64,000 nt of DNA from Gloeotrichia echinulata CP02 (GCA_038087035.1 CP051187.1:1488001-1552000), one strand, 5' to 3'; shown: positions 41,685 to 51,761, counted from the stretch's first letter. Notes: generated by a model from the sequence alone, not told the origin. Made by a program: numbers and translations.

Positions 41685-42536
41685 TTAGGAACGGCAAATT
41701 AATATCAGTCGGGGTGATTGCGAAGTGAAAGGTGTCAGATCATAATCCCCAAACCGATTCTCAATTGTAAAACCGTTATACTTGAGCAGCATATCTAGCT
41801 CTTTTGGGAAATATAATCGAACTTTTGTTTCTTCAAGAAACTCTTTTTTCTGCCCTATTAATCGGAAAAAAAGCTTTAAATACCATATCTGTCCCGGCCA
41901 ATCCAACTCATTTTCATAAGTCACGACGACCGTACCTTTTCCGTCTGGATCTTCATATACTGAATACAAGTTTCTGGTTTTGGACAACAAGAAATCCAGG
42001 ATATCTTGATTTAAGTAATTTTCTAGATCAATAATAAATCTGCCACCTGGCTGCAAATATTTCCGAACCATGCTCAAACAGTTTTCAATTGATTCTAAAT
42101 CGGTAATATGTCCAATAGAATTAATCGGAATTATGATCAAAGAAAACTGTTTATCAAGGTCAAAATTTCGGATATCACCGTGTATCCATTCTACTTGAGA
42201 GGATTTTCTTCTTGCTTCCTCTAGCATAGATTCGGAAATATCAATCCCCGTCACCTGCGAACCATTTTCTGCTAAAGTAACGGCAACTCGCCCATTACCG
42301 CAACATAGTTCCAAAATCGGACCACCATACTGATTTGCCATGTCTATCCAAAAAGGAATGTCAGCAACCAGATAATCGGGATCAAAGTAGTTATTCTCAT
42401 AAACTAGATTGTAATGTCTGCCATCATAATGGATAGACTCAATTTCCGAAATTTTGATCACATTTTCTACTTCTGAATCACTCGATAATCTATCAAAAGT
42501 TGATGAAATCTGGTTTTCCACACTACTCATTTGCAC
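41685..42536 (-). CDS. class I SAM-dependent methyltransferase (NRPS locus)
   Basis: A 283-residue methyltransferase: motif I ILELCCGNGRVAVTLA, motif II GIDISESML, IHGDIRNF and motif III LQPGGRFIIDLEN. It follows the NRPS by 63 bases on the same strand and is likely a tailoring enzyme adding an N- or O-methyl group. No similarity to the methyltransferase at 73-864 beyond the fold. The 3' flank up to 41512 shows nothing else. Confidence 0.88.
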   Translation of the reverse strand: MQMSSVENQISSTFDRLSSDSEVENVIKISEIESIHYDGRHYNLVYENNYFDPDYLVADIPFWIDMANQYGGPILELCCGNGRVAVTLAENGSQVTGIDISESMLEEARRKSSQVEWIHGDIRNFDLDKQFSLIIIPINSIGHITDLESIENCLSMVRKYLQPGGRFIIDLENYLNQDILDFLLSKTRNLYSVYEDPDGKGTVVVTYENELDWPGQIWYLKLFFRLIGQKKEFLEETKVRLYFPKELDMLLKYNGFTIENRFGDYDLTPFTSQSPRLILICRS

Positions 42537-42599
42537 TTATCTCCTTAGGTAAACGTTCAAGTATAAATCATAATCTGAGATTGCCAGGTTTTTCTGGAT

Positions 42600-45500
42600 T
42601 CATTCAAATTCAGCAATCTTTATTTCTGGGCATTCAACAAGCTGCTGAAGAATTTTCTGGTAGTTCCTAAAAAACTGTTCCATACTTTCATGGGTGAATA
42701 AGTTTGTGCTGTAATATCCCAAAATTTTGATGATTGATGAATTTTCATTCGGTGAATAAATATAAATTTCTAGAGGAGTCTGCTCCTCATCCCAAACTTC
42801 ACCTTCATTCAGAAGTGACATGGGTTCTAACTCGAATATTTCACCTTGCCAAGGGATTGGCGGAGTCATACTAACAAATGTGGTTTGCAGCGTTTTGAGT
42901 TTGCTGATACTATTAAACACATTGTCTACCGGAATATCCTGGTGAGCGATCGCTTCACTAACTGTATCTTTAACCTGTTTTAAAAGAGTCAGTCCTGTTT
43001 GCGAGTTGTCTACATGGGAGTGCAAATAAAGGGAATTAATAAACCAACCAATCATTTTTTCAATTATTGGCGTTCGGCGATTAGCAGCTTCCCCAATCAC
43101 GATAATTTCGCTTTGTCCACTCGATTTAAACAAGAGTATCTTCAAAGCAGTCAAGATAATAACAAAATTGGTGACTCCTTGGGAACGGCTGAGGGCTTTA
43201 ATTGCAACTCCCAGACTTTGGGGTAGTTCTAAAGAATATGAAGATGCATATCGGCTGCTACTGCTTTGCTGTGGCTGTTTGGTGGGTAGCAAATTAAGTG
43301 GGATGGGAATATTAGTCAGCTTTTTCTGCCAATAAGCAAGCTGCTTTTCCAGCACTTCTGCATTTAACCACTTTTGCTCCCAGAGAGTGAAGTCAGCGTA
43401 CTGCACAAGCGGTTCAGGTAAGGGTGTTCGCGTAGCGTCCGCACCAGAAGGCTTACCAATCGAGAAAGCACTATAGAGGGTTCTTAACTCCTGAAGCAAG
43501 ATGCCAATTGACCAGCCATCTATAATCAGATAGTGAATCGTGATTAATAGCCGATGCTCCTCTTTAGTCAACTGTAGCAAGATTGTCTTGATGAGAGGCT
43601 CAGATGCTAGGTTGAACTTGTGCCGAGCTTCTTGATCAGCAATTCTTTGAACTTCAGCATCTCGCTCTACTGGAAGTAAATGCTGTAAGTCTACTATATT
43701 TAAAGGTAAGGTGAGGGATGGAGCAACGACCTGTTGGAGTTCACCTGCCACGATAGTAAAACTAGTACGCAGAATTTCGTGACGACGGATAATTTCATTA
43801 ATGCTTTGCTCCAACACCTGGGGAGAGGGTAGGATCGTGAAATGTAAAGTCAGATGGCAGTTGAAAGGATAGCTATTTGGATTCAACTTCATTAGCTCCC
43901 ATACAGACTGTTGTGCAAAGGATAATGGTATGTATTTCTCTCGCAAAACAGGTACTAGAGGAGGAAGGATGTCAACCGCCATACTGCTGAACTCAGTTGG
44001 GGGTACATTTTCAATAGACTGACTAACTGAAGCTATGGTAGGTGCTGTAAATGGATAATCTGGAGGAAGTTTGATAGAAAAGGCTTCCTGAATGCGCGAG
44101 ACAATAGAGGTGGCTAGTAGAGAGTTTCCCCCCAATTCAAAAAAGTTATCGTTAATACCTACTTGTTCTAATCCTAAAACTTCAGCCCAAATAGCAGTGA
44201 GGATTTCTTCAGTCGGGGTACTTGGTGGGACAAAATTTTCTGACTGCTCCGGTCTGGTAGCATCGGGAATTGGTAGCGAGGAGCGATCAACTTTGCCATT
44301 AGGGGTGAGGGGTAGAGCATCCAAGATGACGAAGCGATCAGGTACCATATACCCAGGCAATTTTGCTTGTAAAAAACTGCGGAGGAGCGGTATTAGCTTC
44401 TGCTGTGATAGTACCCTGCTTTGTGGGTTCTCAACCAGATAGGCTACTAGACGCTTATCACCAGGAATATCCTCTCTGGCTATCACAACTGCTTCTCGTA
44501 CTTCTGGATATTGCCTCAGTGCTGCCTCAATTTCACCTAATTCAATACGAAAACCGCGAATCTTGACTTGATGGTCAATGCGACCCAAGAACTCAATGTT
44601 ACCATCAGGCAGGTAGCGAGCTAAGTCACCAGTTTTGTAGAGGCGCGAACCTGGTTGATGACTAAAGGGGTTAGGAATAAATTTCTCCTTAGTCAAATCG
44701 GGACGGTTGAGGTAGCCCCGTGCTAAACTCTTGCCACCAATGTATAATTCTCCAGGATAGCCAATGGGTACAGGCTGCAACTGAGCGTCTAGCAAATAAA
44801 TTTGGGTGTTGGTAATTGGTCGCCCAATTGCTGGTGGCCTGTCGGTTCGCTCTTGAGCAGGAATAAAACCGCAAGTAGCGACAACAGTATTCTCTGTCGG
44901 CCCGTAATTATTTACCAAATCAAAGGGAACTGAAGGTAAAGGATAGTTATGGAGTTTGTCTCCACCAGTTAGCAAAGTTCGCAAAGCTACGTCTACAGGC
45001 CAATCCAACAATAAAACGCTCTCAGCCAGTGGTATGGGCAGAAAACAAATGGTAATTTTATTGAACACCAACCAATCACGAAGCTGCACAGGTGAGACAC
45101 GAGTCTGTTCATTGGCGATGTAAACACTTGCTCCTGCTGTCAGGTAAGGCCACAACTCCCACACGGAAGCATCAAATGCTGGACTAGCCAACTGAGTTGC
45201 TCGGTCTGTAGGCGATACAGAAAAAGTTTGTTGATGCCAGAAGACAAGATTTAACAGGCTCTGGTATTCTATTAGCACGCCCTTGGGTTTACCTGTAGAC
45301 CCTGATGTGTAGATGACGTAGGCTAAATTGCCTGCTGTCACCGTGTTTGTGGGATTTTTCTCACTATGGGAGGCAATCGTTTGCCAGTCTGTATCTAAGC
45401 AAACTACATATCCCTGGTGTGGAGGAAGCTGATTTACCTGCTGCGCTTTGGTCAGCAATATTGGAACGCCAGTATCTTCTAGTATGAATGCCAAGCGTTC

Positions 45501-45902
45501 TAGAGGATAGCTAGGGTCAAGGGGAACATAAGCACCACCTGCTTTGAGGATACCAAGAATTCCCACCACCATTTCTAGGGAACGCTCTACACATATACCC
45601 ACCAGTACTTCTGGCTCAACGCCCAAGCTTTGCAGGTGATGTGCTAACTGATTTGCTTTGGCATTAAGTTCTTGGTAGGTTAGTTGTTCCTGTTCAAAAA
45701 CTACAGCGATAGCTTCTGGTGTGCGTTTTACCTGCTCTGCAAATAATTCATGAATACACTTATCTTGAGGATAATCGCGTTGAGTGTTATTCCACTCGAT
45801 TAATAACTTATGCAGTTCTGTCTCTGTAGGAAGCTGTGCGCTATCAAGTTCTTGCTGTAAATTAGGAACTAGTATTTTTGCATGATTAAAATGCTCATTC
45901 AT
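42600..45902 (-). CDS. nonribosomal peptide synthetase, A-PCP-C
   Basis: A 1100-residue single-module enzyme in the order adenylation (about 50-535), carrier (about 560-635) and condensation (about 655-1090). A-domain motifs: YTSGSTGKPKG, NNYGPTENT, GELYIGG, YKTGDLARYL, GRIDHQVKIRG and NGKVDR. Residues lining the pocket read D-A-W-F-L-G-N-V-V-K, the classical leucine code. The carrier site is NFFELGGNSLL. The condensation motif HHxxxDG appears as HYLIIDG, with the catalytic second His replaced by Tyr. No thioesterase or reductase domain. It overlaps the PLP gene by eight bases (ATGAATGA), so the two are translationally coupled. The product is probably a leucine-derived amide or short conjugate. 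Confidence 0.92.
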   Translation of the reverse strand: MNEHFNHAKILVPNLQQELDSAQLPTETELHKLLIEWNNTQRDYPQDKCIHELFAEQVKRTPEAIAVVFEQEQLTYQELNAKANQLAHHLQSLGVEPEVLVGICVERSLEMVVGILGILKAGGAYVPLDPSYPLERLAFILEDTGVPILLTKAQQVNQLPPHQGYVVCLDTDWQTIASHSEKNPTNTVTAGNLAYVIYTSGSTGKPKGVLIEYQSLLNLVFWHQQTFSVSPTDRATQLASPAFDASVWELWPYLTAGASVYIANEQTRVSPVQLRDWLVFNKITICFLPIPLAESVLLLDWPVDVALRTLLTGGDKLHNYPLPSVPFDLVNNYGPTENTVVATCGFIPAQERTDRPPAIGRPITNTQIYLLDAQLQPVPIGYPGELYIGGKSLARGYLNRPDLTKEKFIPNPFSHQPGSRLYKTGDLARYLPDGNIEFLGRIDHQVKIRGFRIELGEIEAALRQYPEVREAVVIAREDIPGDKRLVAYLVENPQSRVLSQQKLIPLLRSFLQAKLPGYMVPDRFVILDALPLTPNGKVDRSSLPIPDATRPEQSENFVPPSTPTEEILTAIWAEVLGLEQVGINDNFFELGGNSLLATSIVSRIQEAFSIKLPPDYPFTAPTIASVSQSIENVPPTEFSSMAVDILPPLVPVLREKYIPLSFAQQSVWELMKLNPNSYPFNCHLTLHFTILPSPQVLEQSINEIIRRHEILRTSFTIVAGELQQVVAPSLTLPLNIVDLQHLLPVERDAEVQRIADQEARHKFNLASEPLIKTILLQLTKEEHRLLITIHYLIIDGWSIGILLQELRTLYSAFSIGKPSGADATRTPLPEPLVQYADFTLWEQKWLNAEVLEKQLAYWQKKLTNIPIPLNLLPTKQPQQSSSSRYASSYSLELPQSLGVAIKALSRSQGVTNFVIILTALKILLFKSSGQSEIIVIGEAANRRTPIIEKMIGWFINSLYLHSHVDNSQTGLTLLKQVKDTVSEAIAHQDIPVDNVFNSISKLKTLQTTFVSMTPPIPWQGEIFELEPMSLLNEGEVWDEEQTPLEIYIYSPNENSSIIKILGYYSTNLFTHESMEQFFRNYQKILQQLVECPEIKIAEFE

Positions 45903-47262
45903 GAGTAAACCTCTGGTGTATTACCTCAACTACAGTATTTGGTGCTATCCTCTGAAGATGCCAGTCGGTGATTTCTTCACCAGGTATTAAAACGGGAACA
46001 CAGGGGGGAATTTTTTTAATACTGTTGCAACTCACTAGTCCCTTTGCTGATTCTAAATGAATTTGCTTTCTTGTAGATGCAAAAAAAGCCTCTCTTGGTG
46101 AACAGCGCATTACTGGAGTGCGAACTAAAAGATACTTGTCAAATAATTGTCCTTGTGCTTGAGTAGCAAGAGTTGTGTAAATTTCTTGCAGAACTTTGGC
46201 TACATACATAAAATCATTTTCAGTATTTTGAAATGAGAAAATTAGTAGGACTCCTCTAGGATCGCAGTATTCGTAATCAACACCAAGTTCACACAGTAAT
46301 TCCCCAAGCTCATCACCTGTAGCGCGATCACTATACAAAAATAACTTTAATGGATCTTGTACCTGGGAATCATAGGTTAATGTATTTCCCCAATTATTCA
46401 GGAGACATCGCAATTGTGATGAATTGCGAGCAGCCTTGTGGAAAAGAGACTTTCTTTGATCTCCAAAAGCCAGTTGAATAGCTTCTTCTATACTTAATAA
46501 CAGCAGGTTACTCCGTGATGTAGTTTCAAATAGTGACAGCGCTGTGATGACTTCTTCTTCTGTAATGACTGAGGATTCAGGTAAATGAATTAAAGCTGTT
46601 TGCACCAGACTACCAATAAATTTGTGCAGACTATGAACAACTAAATCACATTTTTGAGTCAATGCTGATAAATTTTCCTGCTCTAAAAAAGGAAAATGAG
46701 TTCCATGTGCTTCATCAATCATCAACTCAATATTTTTACTTCGACAGTATTGGGAAATTCTGCCTAAGTCAGTTATGATGCCATCATAACTCGGATGGGT
46801 TAAAAAAAGAGCCGTTACTTCTCCTGCTGCTGTTTCTAATGCTTGAATAACTTCTTCATCTGTTGGCATTAACGAACGCGACAAAATAAAAAATGGCTCT
46901 ATTCCTGAGAGGATAAATCCATGAATTATCGACAGATGACTATTTATACCAATCGCTACTTTCCGGTGCTTTCTTGCTAGTAAACTACAGGCAATTAAAA
47001 TACCTTGGGTAGCTCCTCCTGTAATAAAAAATGTACGCTTAGTTTTATATAAATTAGAAACATGCTTTTCTATATCATCAAATTTGTCACGATTAAAGAA
47101 AGGTAAATCATAGGCATAGATGCTATCATCAAAATATTCAGATACCCCTCTAACTCCTTGATGAGCAGGAGTGTGTAGCCGAAGTTTTATTTCTGGTTCA
47201 TGATATGCAATCATCTCATAAGTGGACAATTTGCCATTGATGGAGTTCGCTTTGGGTTCCAT
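45895..47262 (-). CDS. PLP-dependent Orn/Lys/Arg decarboxylase-like enzyme
   Basis: A 455-residue fold-type I PLP enzyme related to the short cyanobacterial/Gram-positive Lys/Orn/Arg decarboxylases. Visible landmarks: LHTPAHQGV at the N-terminus, FITGGATQGILIA, MIDEAHGTHFPF (Asp binds the pyridine N), and VVHSLHKFIGSLVQTALI with the Schiff-base Lys. Expected reaction: decarboxylation of a basic amino acid to a diamine or agmatine, which could serve as amine partner for the NRPS product. Located 207 bases after the DUF3326-like gene and coupled to the NRPS start. Which amino acid is used cannot be read. Confidence 0.85.
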   Translation of the reverse strand: MEPKANSINGKLSTYEMIAYHEPEIKLRLHTPAHQGVRGVSEYFDDSIYAYDLPFFNRDKFDDIEKHVSNLYKTKRTFFITGGATQGILIACSLLARKHRKVAIGINSHLSIIHGFILSGIEPFFILSRSLMPTDEEVIQALETAAGEVTALFLTHPSYDGIITDLGRISQYCRSKNIELMIDEAHGTHFPFLEQENLSALTQKCDLVVHSLHKFIGSLVQTALIHLPESSVITEEEVITALSLFETTSRSNLLLLSIEEAIQLAFGDQRKSLFHKAARNSSQLRCLLNNWGNTLTYDSQVQDPLKLFLYSDRATGDELGELLCELGVDYEYCDPRGVLLIFSFQNTENDFMYVAKVLQEIYTTLATQAQGQLFDKYLLVRTPVMRCSPREAFFASTRKQIHLESAKGLVSCNSIKKIPPCVPVLIPGEEITDWHLQRIAPNTVVEVIHQRFTHE

Positions 47263-47469
47263 AAGTCTACTGTTTGACCGTACATTAGTTTACCTTGCTC
47301 TATAGTAGAGAACTTGCTGTGCCCCTACACCCCTGCGCTTCTTTGAGCAGATAAATTTACTTACCAAAATGGGATATTTTCTTCCCTTGATTGTAAATTT
47401 TACTGACAAATAGTATAGGTACAGCAATGTTCCGTACTGAAGATATTAAATAATTAAATATTAGAGATA

Positions 47470-48777
47470 TTAGAGAAAAATTGGCTTTATTGGGGATATA
47501 GGACGTGTTGTTGCTTCGGGAAAAATCCCATGTCGTAAAGCCAGGAGTAACCCAGCAGCTTCCATGTAACTATTGACGTAGTAGATTTTCTTCTGACTGT
47601 GGTCAATTCCCAGAATAGAAGGAGTTACTTCATACTGCGTATAATTATCCCGAACTAGAATCACTGGAATATTTTGCTCAAGTGCGCTAAAAAAGGGAAT
47701 ATTACCTACAGTGCTTTCTGGCATTACCACTGCTGAGATATTGTCTACAGAAATGCCCTGACATCCTGATGGCAATGGAGTATCGTATTTAGTCAGGCGT
47801 GGAGAGTGGGTTAATCCTTTCAAAGTCGAACAAAGAAATGAATTAGAGATTAATTCTGCTCCATCCCGTGGGTCTCCTAGAGTAGAAAATAGGCTATAAT
47901 CTTCATCTACAGATAATGGCGAATGAGCAGCAGTGAAAGGATAAAAATTTGTTGTCATGTGTGTGAGAATCGCCTCTGCTCCTCCCCAAGGATTAGGTAT
48001 GATTTCTCCTTTGAAATACTTGTGTTTAACTTCTTCTTCAACGGAGAGAGTTGTGGAAAAAGCAAGAGCAGTCGTATTCGTTTTGGCGACAACATCTAAT
48101 GCCTCCATAAGTTGCTCAATGCCTTCAAATCTTCCAGAAGCATGACCATAGGAAGAAAAAATACATTCAGTTTTTACAGGACCACTTGTAACTACTACAG
48201 GTTCAATATTAATGCCTGCCACAGTTCTCAGAGCATTGATAGCATTGAAAATATTATTCAAATATTTCTCTTGGGTTTTCTCGATAATCACACCAATATT
48301 GGTACGATTTTCCGGAATCAGAGTAGTATGCCCTAACAATAAATGACAAATTAAATTCCCTTCCAGGTAAAGAACATTGTCACTAGCATAATAAAGGTCA
48401 GAAGCTGTAACTGAGTTGGGATTAACAACTAAATAATCACAAGCTTTAGCTAAAAGATTAACACTTGGGGTTGCATCTCCGGCAAAACCTCCTATTTCTG
48501 CACGAACTCCTGTGGGGATAATACTGACAGCTACAAAAGGTTTAGCTGAAGAAATTTGCCGAGGACGAATATTTAATAAAGAAGGCCAGACAGGTTTTCT
48601 GTCTGTTTCCAGAAAACTGCTTTCAAATACTAACTTCTGTTCCTTAATTCCAGTTAAAATTAGTCGAATTGGTGTTCCTGGTAGTCCAAGTTCTTCAATG
48701 CGATGAGCGATTTCACTCCAAATTAGTTGCTGGGAAGGACATACAATTTCAAAGTCTTTGGTAATAACGTTTGACAC
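47470..48777 (-). CDS. DUF3326-like protein
   Basis: A 435-residue soluble protein resembling the DUF3326 family of cyanobacteria and plastids: VSIIPTGVRAEIGGFAGDAT, then SVNLLAKACDYLVVNPNSVT and ASDLYYASDNVLYLEGNLIC, with a later SAVVMPESTVGNIPFFSALE. No known catalytic activity; the glycine-rich and Asn/Ser-rich motifs suggest a nucleotide or cofactor site. As first gene of the NRPS run its presence may be functional rather than accidental. There is an AT-rich 207-base spacer before the PLP gene. Confidence 0.7.
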   Translation of the reverse strand: MSNVITKDFEIVCPSQQLIWSEIAHRIEELGLPGTPIRLILTGIKEQKLVFESSFLETDRKPVWPSLLNIRPRQISSAKPFVAVSIIPTGVRAEIGGFAGDATPSVNLLAKACDYLVVNPNSVTASDLYYASDNVLYLEGNLICHLLLGHTTLIPENRTNIGVIIEKTQEKYLNNIFNAINALRTVAGINIEPVVVTSGPVKTECIFSSYGHASGRFEGIEQLMEALDVVAKTNTTALAFSTTLSVEEEVKHKYFKGEIIPNPWGGAEAILTHMTTNFYPFTAAHSPLSVDEDYSLFSTLGDPRDGAELISNSFLCSTLKGLTHSPRLTKYDTPLPSGCQGISVDNISAVVMPESTVGNIPFFSALEQNIPVILVRDNYTQYEVTPSILGIDHSQKKIYYVNSYMEAAGLLLALRHGIFPEATTRPISPIKPIFL

Positions 48778-48927
48778 AATTCAATCCACTTGACTAACTA
48801 CAATAAATATTTATACCTTATTTTCAGGAAAAATTATCACATCTCAGTAAATTTACATTTTCTTTTCTTTAAAAGTATTCTATTTTACAAATAAATTAAG
48901 TCGGTGCGAATAACCCAAACTATATAA
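48778..48927. other. upstream region of the NRPS operon
   Basis: AT-rich leader of the minus-strand run; the promoter should lie here. No convincing binding site was picked out. Confidence 0.4.
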
Positions 48928-49035
48928 GACTTACGCACTTATGACGAAAAATCAGCTTTTGCGATTACGTCGTTACGCTCTCTACGAGCCGTTAGGCATA
49001 CGTAATGACCTAGAATCCTAGTTCGTGCGTAAGTC
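48928..49035. mobile_element. 108-bp MITE with ends GACTTACGCAC
   Basis: Inverted ends GACTTACGCAC / GTGCGTAAGTC. The interior has GATTACGTCGTTACG and a CTCTACGAGCCG small-repeat insert. Single ends of this family (GCGTAAGTCCTA) appear near 52285, 57842 and 60335. Confidence 0.7.
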
Positions 49036-49101
49036 CTACTATATTACGAAACGTAAATATGCCTGAAATCCTTAGCAATGACAAATGACGACCGTGGCTA
49101 G

Positions 49102-49205
49102 TAGTCTGTCAATTTTGTTTTGAGGGATTTTTGGTAGTGTGAGCGTCTCGCTCACGCGGGCAAGATGCCCGCACTACAGTCCATCATTTTTATCTTGACA
49201 GAGTA
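49102..49205. mobile_element. 104-bp MITE, inverted copy of that at 20912
   Basis: Reads TAGTCTGTCAATTTTG at one end and ATCTTGACAGAGTA at the other, with the same interior palindromes. Flanked by CTAG on both sides. It lies between the NRPS operon leader and the YgfZ-like gene; the remainder to 49372 is empty. Confidence 0.85.
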
Positions 49206-49372
49206 CTAGTACGGTTTATTTGCACCGATTTACTCATCATATTTTGGCAGATGCAGCGATTGAGACAGCCTTGACGGCAATCACCTTACCCCCAAACACA
49301 TTGAACCGACAAACCAGGATTTGCTAAGATTTTCAAGGCGACAACATTGAAACAGGGCGACTCTCCATCACT

Positions 49373-50383
49373 ATGGCAACATCTGCAATTGACGCTAAAG
49401 ACGCAGCAGCTATCCAAGCAGCCAGAGTAGGGGTTGCTGTAGGCGATCGCTCTACTTGGGGGCGCATACGTGTTTCTGATGATGATAAATTGCGCTTTTT
49501 ACACAATCAAAGTACCAACGATTTCCAAAGTCTCAAGCCAGGGCAAGGCTGTGATACTGTGATGGTGACATCCACCGCCCGCACGATTGATTTAGTCAGC
49601 GCCTACGTTCTAGAGGATGCGGTGCTGCTGCTGGTTTCGCCTAACCGCCGCGAATTTTTGTTGCAATGGCTGGATCGTTATATCTTTTTTGCTGACAAGG
49701 TGCAATTGACAGATGTAACTAATGAAACGGCCACCTTGAGCCTCATCGGTCCAGGAAGTGACGCCATCATCGAAAAAATGGGCGCTGGGGCTATTGTTGG
49801 ACAACCTCATGGTAATCATCAACTAATCCCCCCTGTTGACGCGGGGGACACAGGGGGGGTTGGGGTAATAGTGGCGGTGGGTAGTGGTTTGGCTTCCCCT
49901 GGATATACCCTAATTTTGCCAGCCGCTGAAAAACACAAGGTGTGGAGCCAAATTTTAGAATTAGGGGCAATAGAGTTGAGCGATCGCGCTTGGGAAGTGT
50001 TGCGAATATTACAAGGACGCCCGTCCCCAGATGCGGAATTAACAGATGATTATAATCCCCTAGAAGTAGGGTTATGGCAGACGATTTCTTTTAACAAAGG
50101 TTGCTATATTGGGCAAGAAACCATCGCTCGGTTGAACACTTATAAGGGTGTAAAGCAACAGCTTTGGGGGATTCGACTCAACGCCCCTACACAACCAGGA
50201 GAAGTGATTACTGCAGGGGATGAAAAAATCGGCAAACTGACCAGTTACACACAAACCACTGATGGTTACTTTGGACTGGGTTATATTCGCACCAAAGCAG
50301 GTGGTACTGGTTTGAAAGTCCAAGTTGGAGAAACCGAGGGTGAAATAGTAAAAATCCCCTTTGTTTCTCACGAATACCCATAA
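49373..50383 (+). CDS. YgfZ/GcvT-like folate-binding protein
   Basis: A 336-residue protein of the YgfZ/IBA57-like branch of the GcvT superfamily, with the diagnostic KGCYIGQE motif near residue 240 and FLHNQSTNDF at the N-terminal folate pocket. Members assist repair or assembly of certain iron-sulfur enzymes in a tetrahydrofolate-dependent way. Between about residues 150 and 170 there is a Gly-rich loop encoded by a near-palindromic CCCCCCTGTTGACGCGGGGG tract, which looks like an in-frame repeat insertion. Monocistronic; conserved single gene in cyanobacteria. Confidence 0.88.
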   Translation: MATSAIDAKDAAAIQAARVGVAVGDRSTWGRIRVSDDDKLRFLHNQSTNDFQSLKPGQGCDTVMVTSTARTIDLVSAYVLEDAVLLLVSPNRREFLLQWLDRYIFFADKVQLTDVTNETATLSLIGPGSDAIIEKMGAGAIVGQPHGNHQLIPPVDAGDTGGVGVIVAVGSGLASPGYTLILPAAEKHKVWSQILELGAIELSDRAWEVLRILQGRPSPDAELTDDYNPLEVGLWQTISFNKGCYIGQETIARLNTYKGVKQQLWGIRLNAPTQPGEVITAGDEKIGKLTSYTQTTDGYFGLGYIRTKAGGTGLKVQVGETEGEIVKIPFVSHEYP

Positions 50384-50617
50384 TCAAGGGGATTGGGGAT
50401 TGGGGATTGCACTTCTGGTGCGGACGCTACGCGAACGGCTCCGCTCTGTTACCAGGGATTGGGGATTGTGGATTGGATTAATTTACTCATTACTCATTAC
50501 TCATTACTCATTACTCCTTACTATTGGGGATTGGGGATTGGTAAGTATTCCCCATACCCCTAGCCCAAAAATTCCGATCCGTGGGTGGAGTTTTTTATCT
50601 GAGAAAGAAAACGTGTG
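50384..50617. repeat. GGGGATTG and small dispersed repeats
   Basis: Runs of GGGGATTGGGGATTG, one CGGACGCTACGCGAACGGCT dispersed repeat, and TTACTCA heptamers (the reverse complement of the GAGTAAT tract at 28398). No gene. Confidence 0.6.
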
Positions 50618-51487
50618 CTATTCAGAACCGTGGCAAAACTCATCTACCCAAGAAGCCAGACTACGAGCATGAGTACTAGATGATAGATTAATTTTATGGG
50701 GAATGTCTTTTGGTTGCGATATCACAGATTTGCTCTTTTTGGTAGCTTTGTTAGCTACAGGAAGTGATATCTGAGGTTTGCCGTTGCTGGAAATCTTGAT
50801 AGTCAAGGCAAGTGATGGTAGTGTTTTAGTTTGGCTGGGGAGTTCAGTCAGCAATGCAGGCGATCGCAGCGGTTTGAGTTGATGTAGAATCTCGGTGCGG
50901 GGTTTCTCTAAAAGAATTGTGTTGGCTGGGGATTGCCGATTTTCCTGGATGGTAACTGCCACTGATGGTACTGGTTTACGATGGCGTAGCCCAGAGCCAA
51001 TATCGCGAAGCCAACCGTGAGTTAATGTAACTGAAGACGCAGGTTTGCTTATAGGTTGAAATCCTACTGGTAGCTGTTTAGGATGTAAAGTTTCGTCTGG
51101 AGGCTCACTAGTAACCCTAGTAGCAACTTCAATCAATGGTAACGAGATGTCCTCAATATATTTATCCTCTGGATACTCGCTCTTAACTGGGTTGACATTC
51201 GTAGAATCCTGTGATTCGATTAAACTTAACTCTTCATCGGGATTAAAGTTGAGACCTAACGCTGCCACTATCTTATCAGGATTATTACTTAAATCCATGA
51301 GAAAAAGAAGTATTTCATCTAACTGAGGCTCTAAAATCGATAGAGTAGCCAAAATAAAACCAGACAATGGACGTCGCAGACCATCATAAGTACCCCAAAT
51401 TTGCATTTTGACCAGCCAGGAACGATTTTGCTTGTAGTAACTCAGCCACTTCAGTTTTAATGATTGACGTAGCTGCTGAATATTCAT
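50618..51487 (-). CDS. DUF5331-like cyanobacterial protein
   Basis: A 289-residue protein from ATG 51487. The conserved N-terminal domain reads MNIQQLRQSLKLKWLSYYKQ, then WLVKMQIWGTYDGLRRPLSG and FILATLSILEPQL, which I associate with DUF5331, a family restricted to cyanobacteria. The remaining two thirds are low-complexity, Ser/Pro/Lys-rich and probably disordered. No transmembrane helix predicted with confidence. Function unknown. Confidence 0.65.
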   Translation of the reverse strand: MNIQQLRQSLKLKWLSYYKQNRSWLVKMQIWGTYDGLRRPLSGFILATLSILEPQLDEILLFLMDLSNNPDKIVAALGLNFNPDEELSLIESQDSTNVNPVKSEYPEDKYIEDISLPLIEVATRVTSEPPDETLHPKQLPVGFQPISKPASSVTLTHGWLRDIGSGLRHRKPVPSVAVTIQENRQSPANTILLEKPRTEILHQLKPLRSPALLTELPSQTKTLPSLALTIKISSNGKPQISLPVANKATKKSKSVISQPKDIPHKINLSSSTHARSLASWVDEFCHGSE

Positions 51488-51761
51488 CGGATGCCTCGCT
51501 TCGGTGAACAAGAGTACACAGTGTATATATTTTCAAACGGCCTTATCCCTGGGGATGAAACCGATAATAAAGCATCTGTTTGACCCTTTGATCACCTAGC
51601 AAATGCTGTTCTACCAATAGAGGTACTTCACCGACTTGGACGCCGCTATACCAGTGTCGGGTTCGATCTCAAATTCAGCACTTTAGTCCCGAATAGAACT
51701 TATGCACTGTACAAATTAGCTATTATGTGCATAACGATTGGTTAAGAAAACAAGTATAGCA

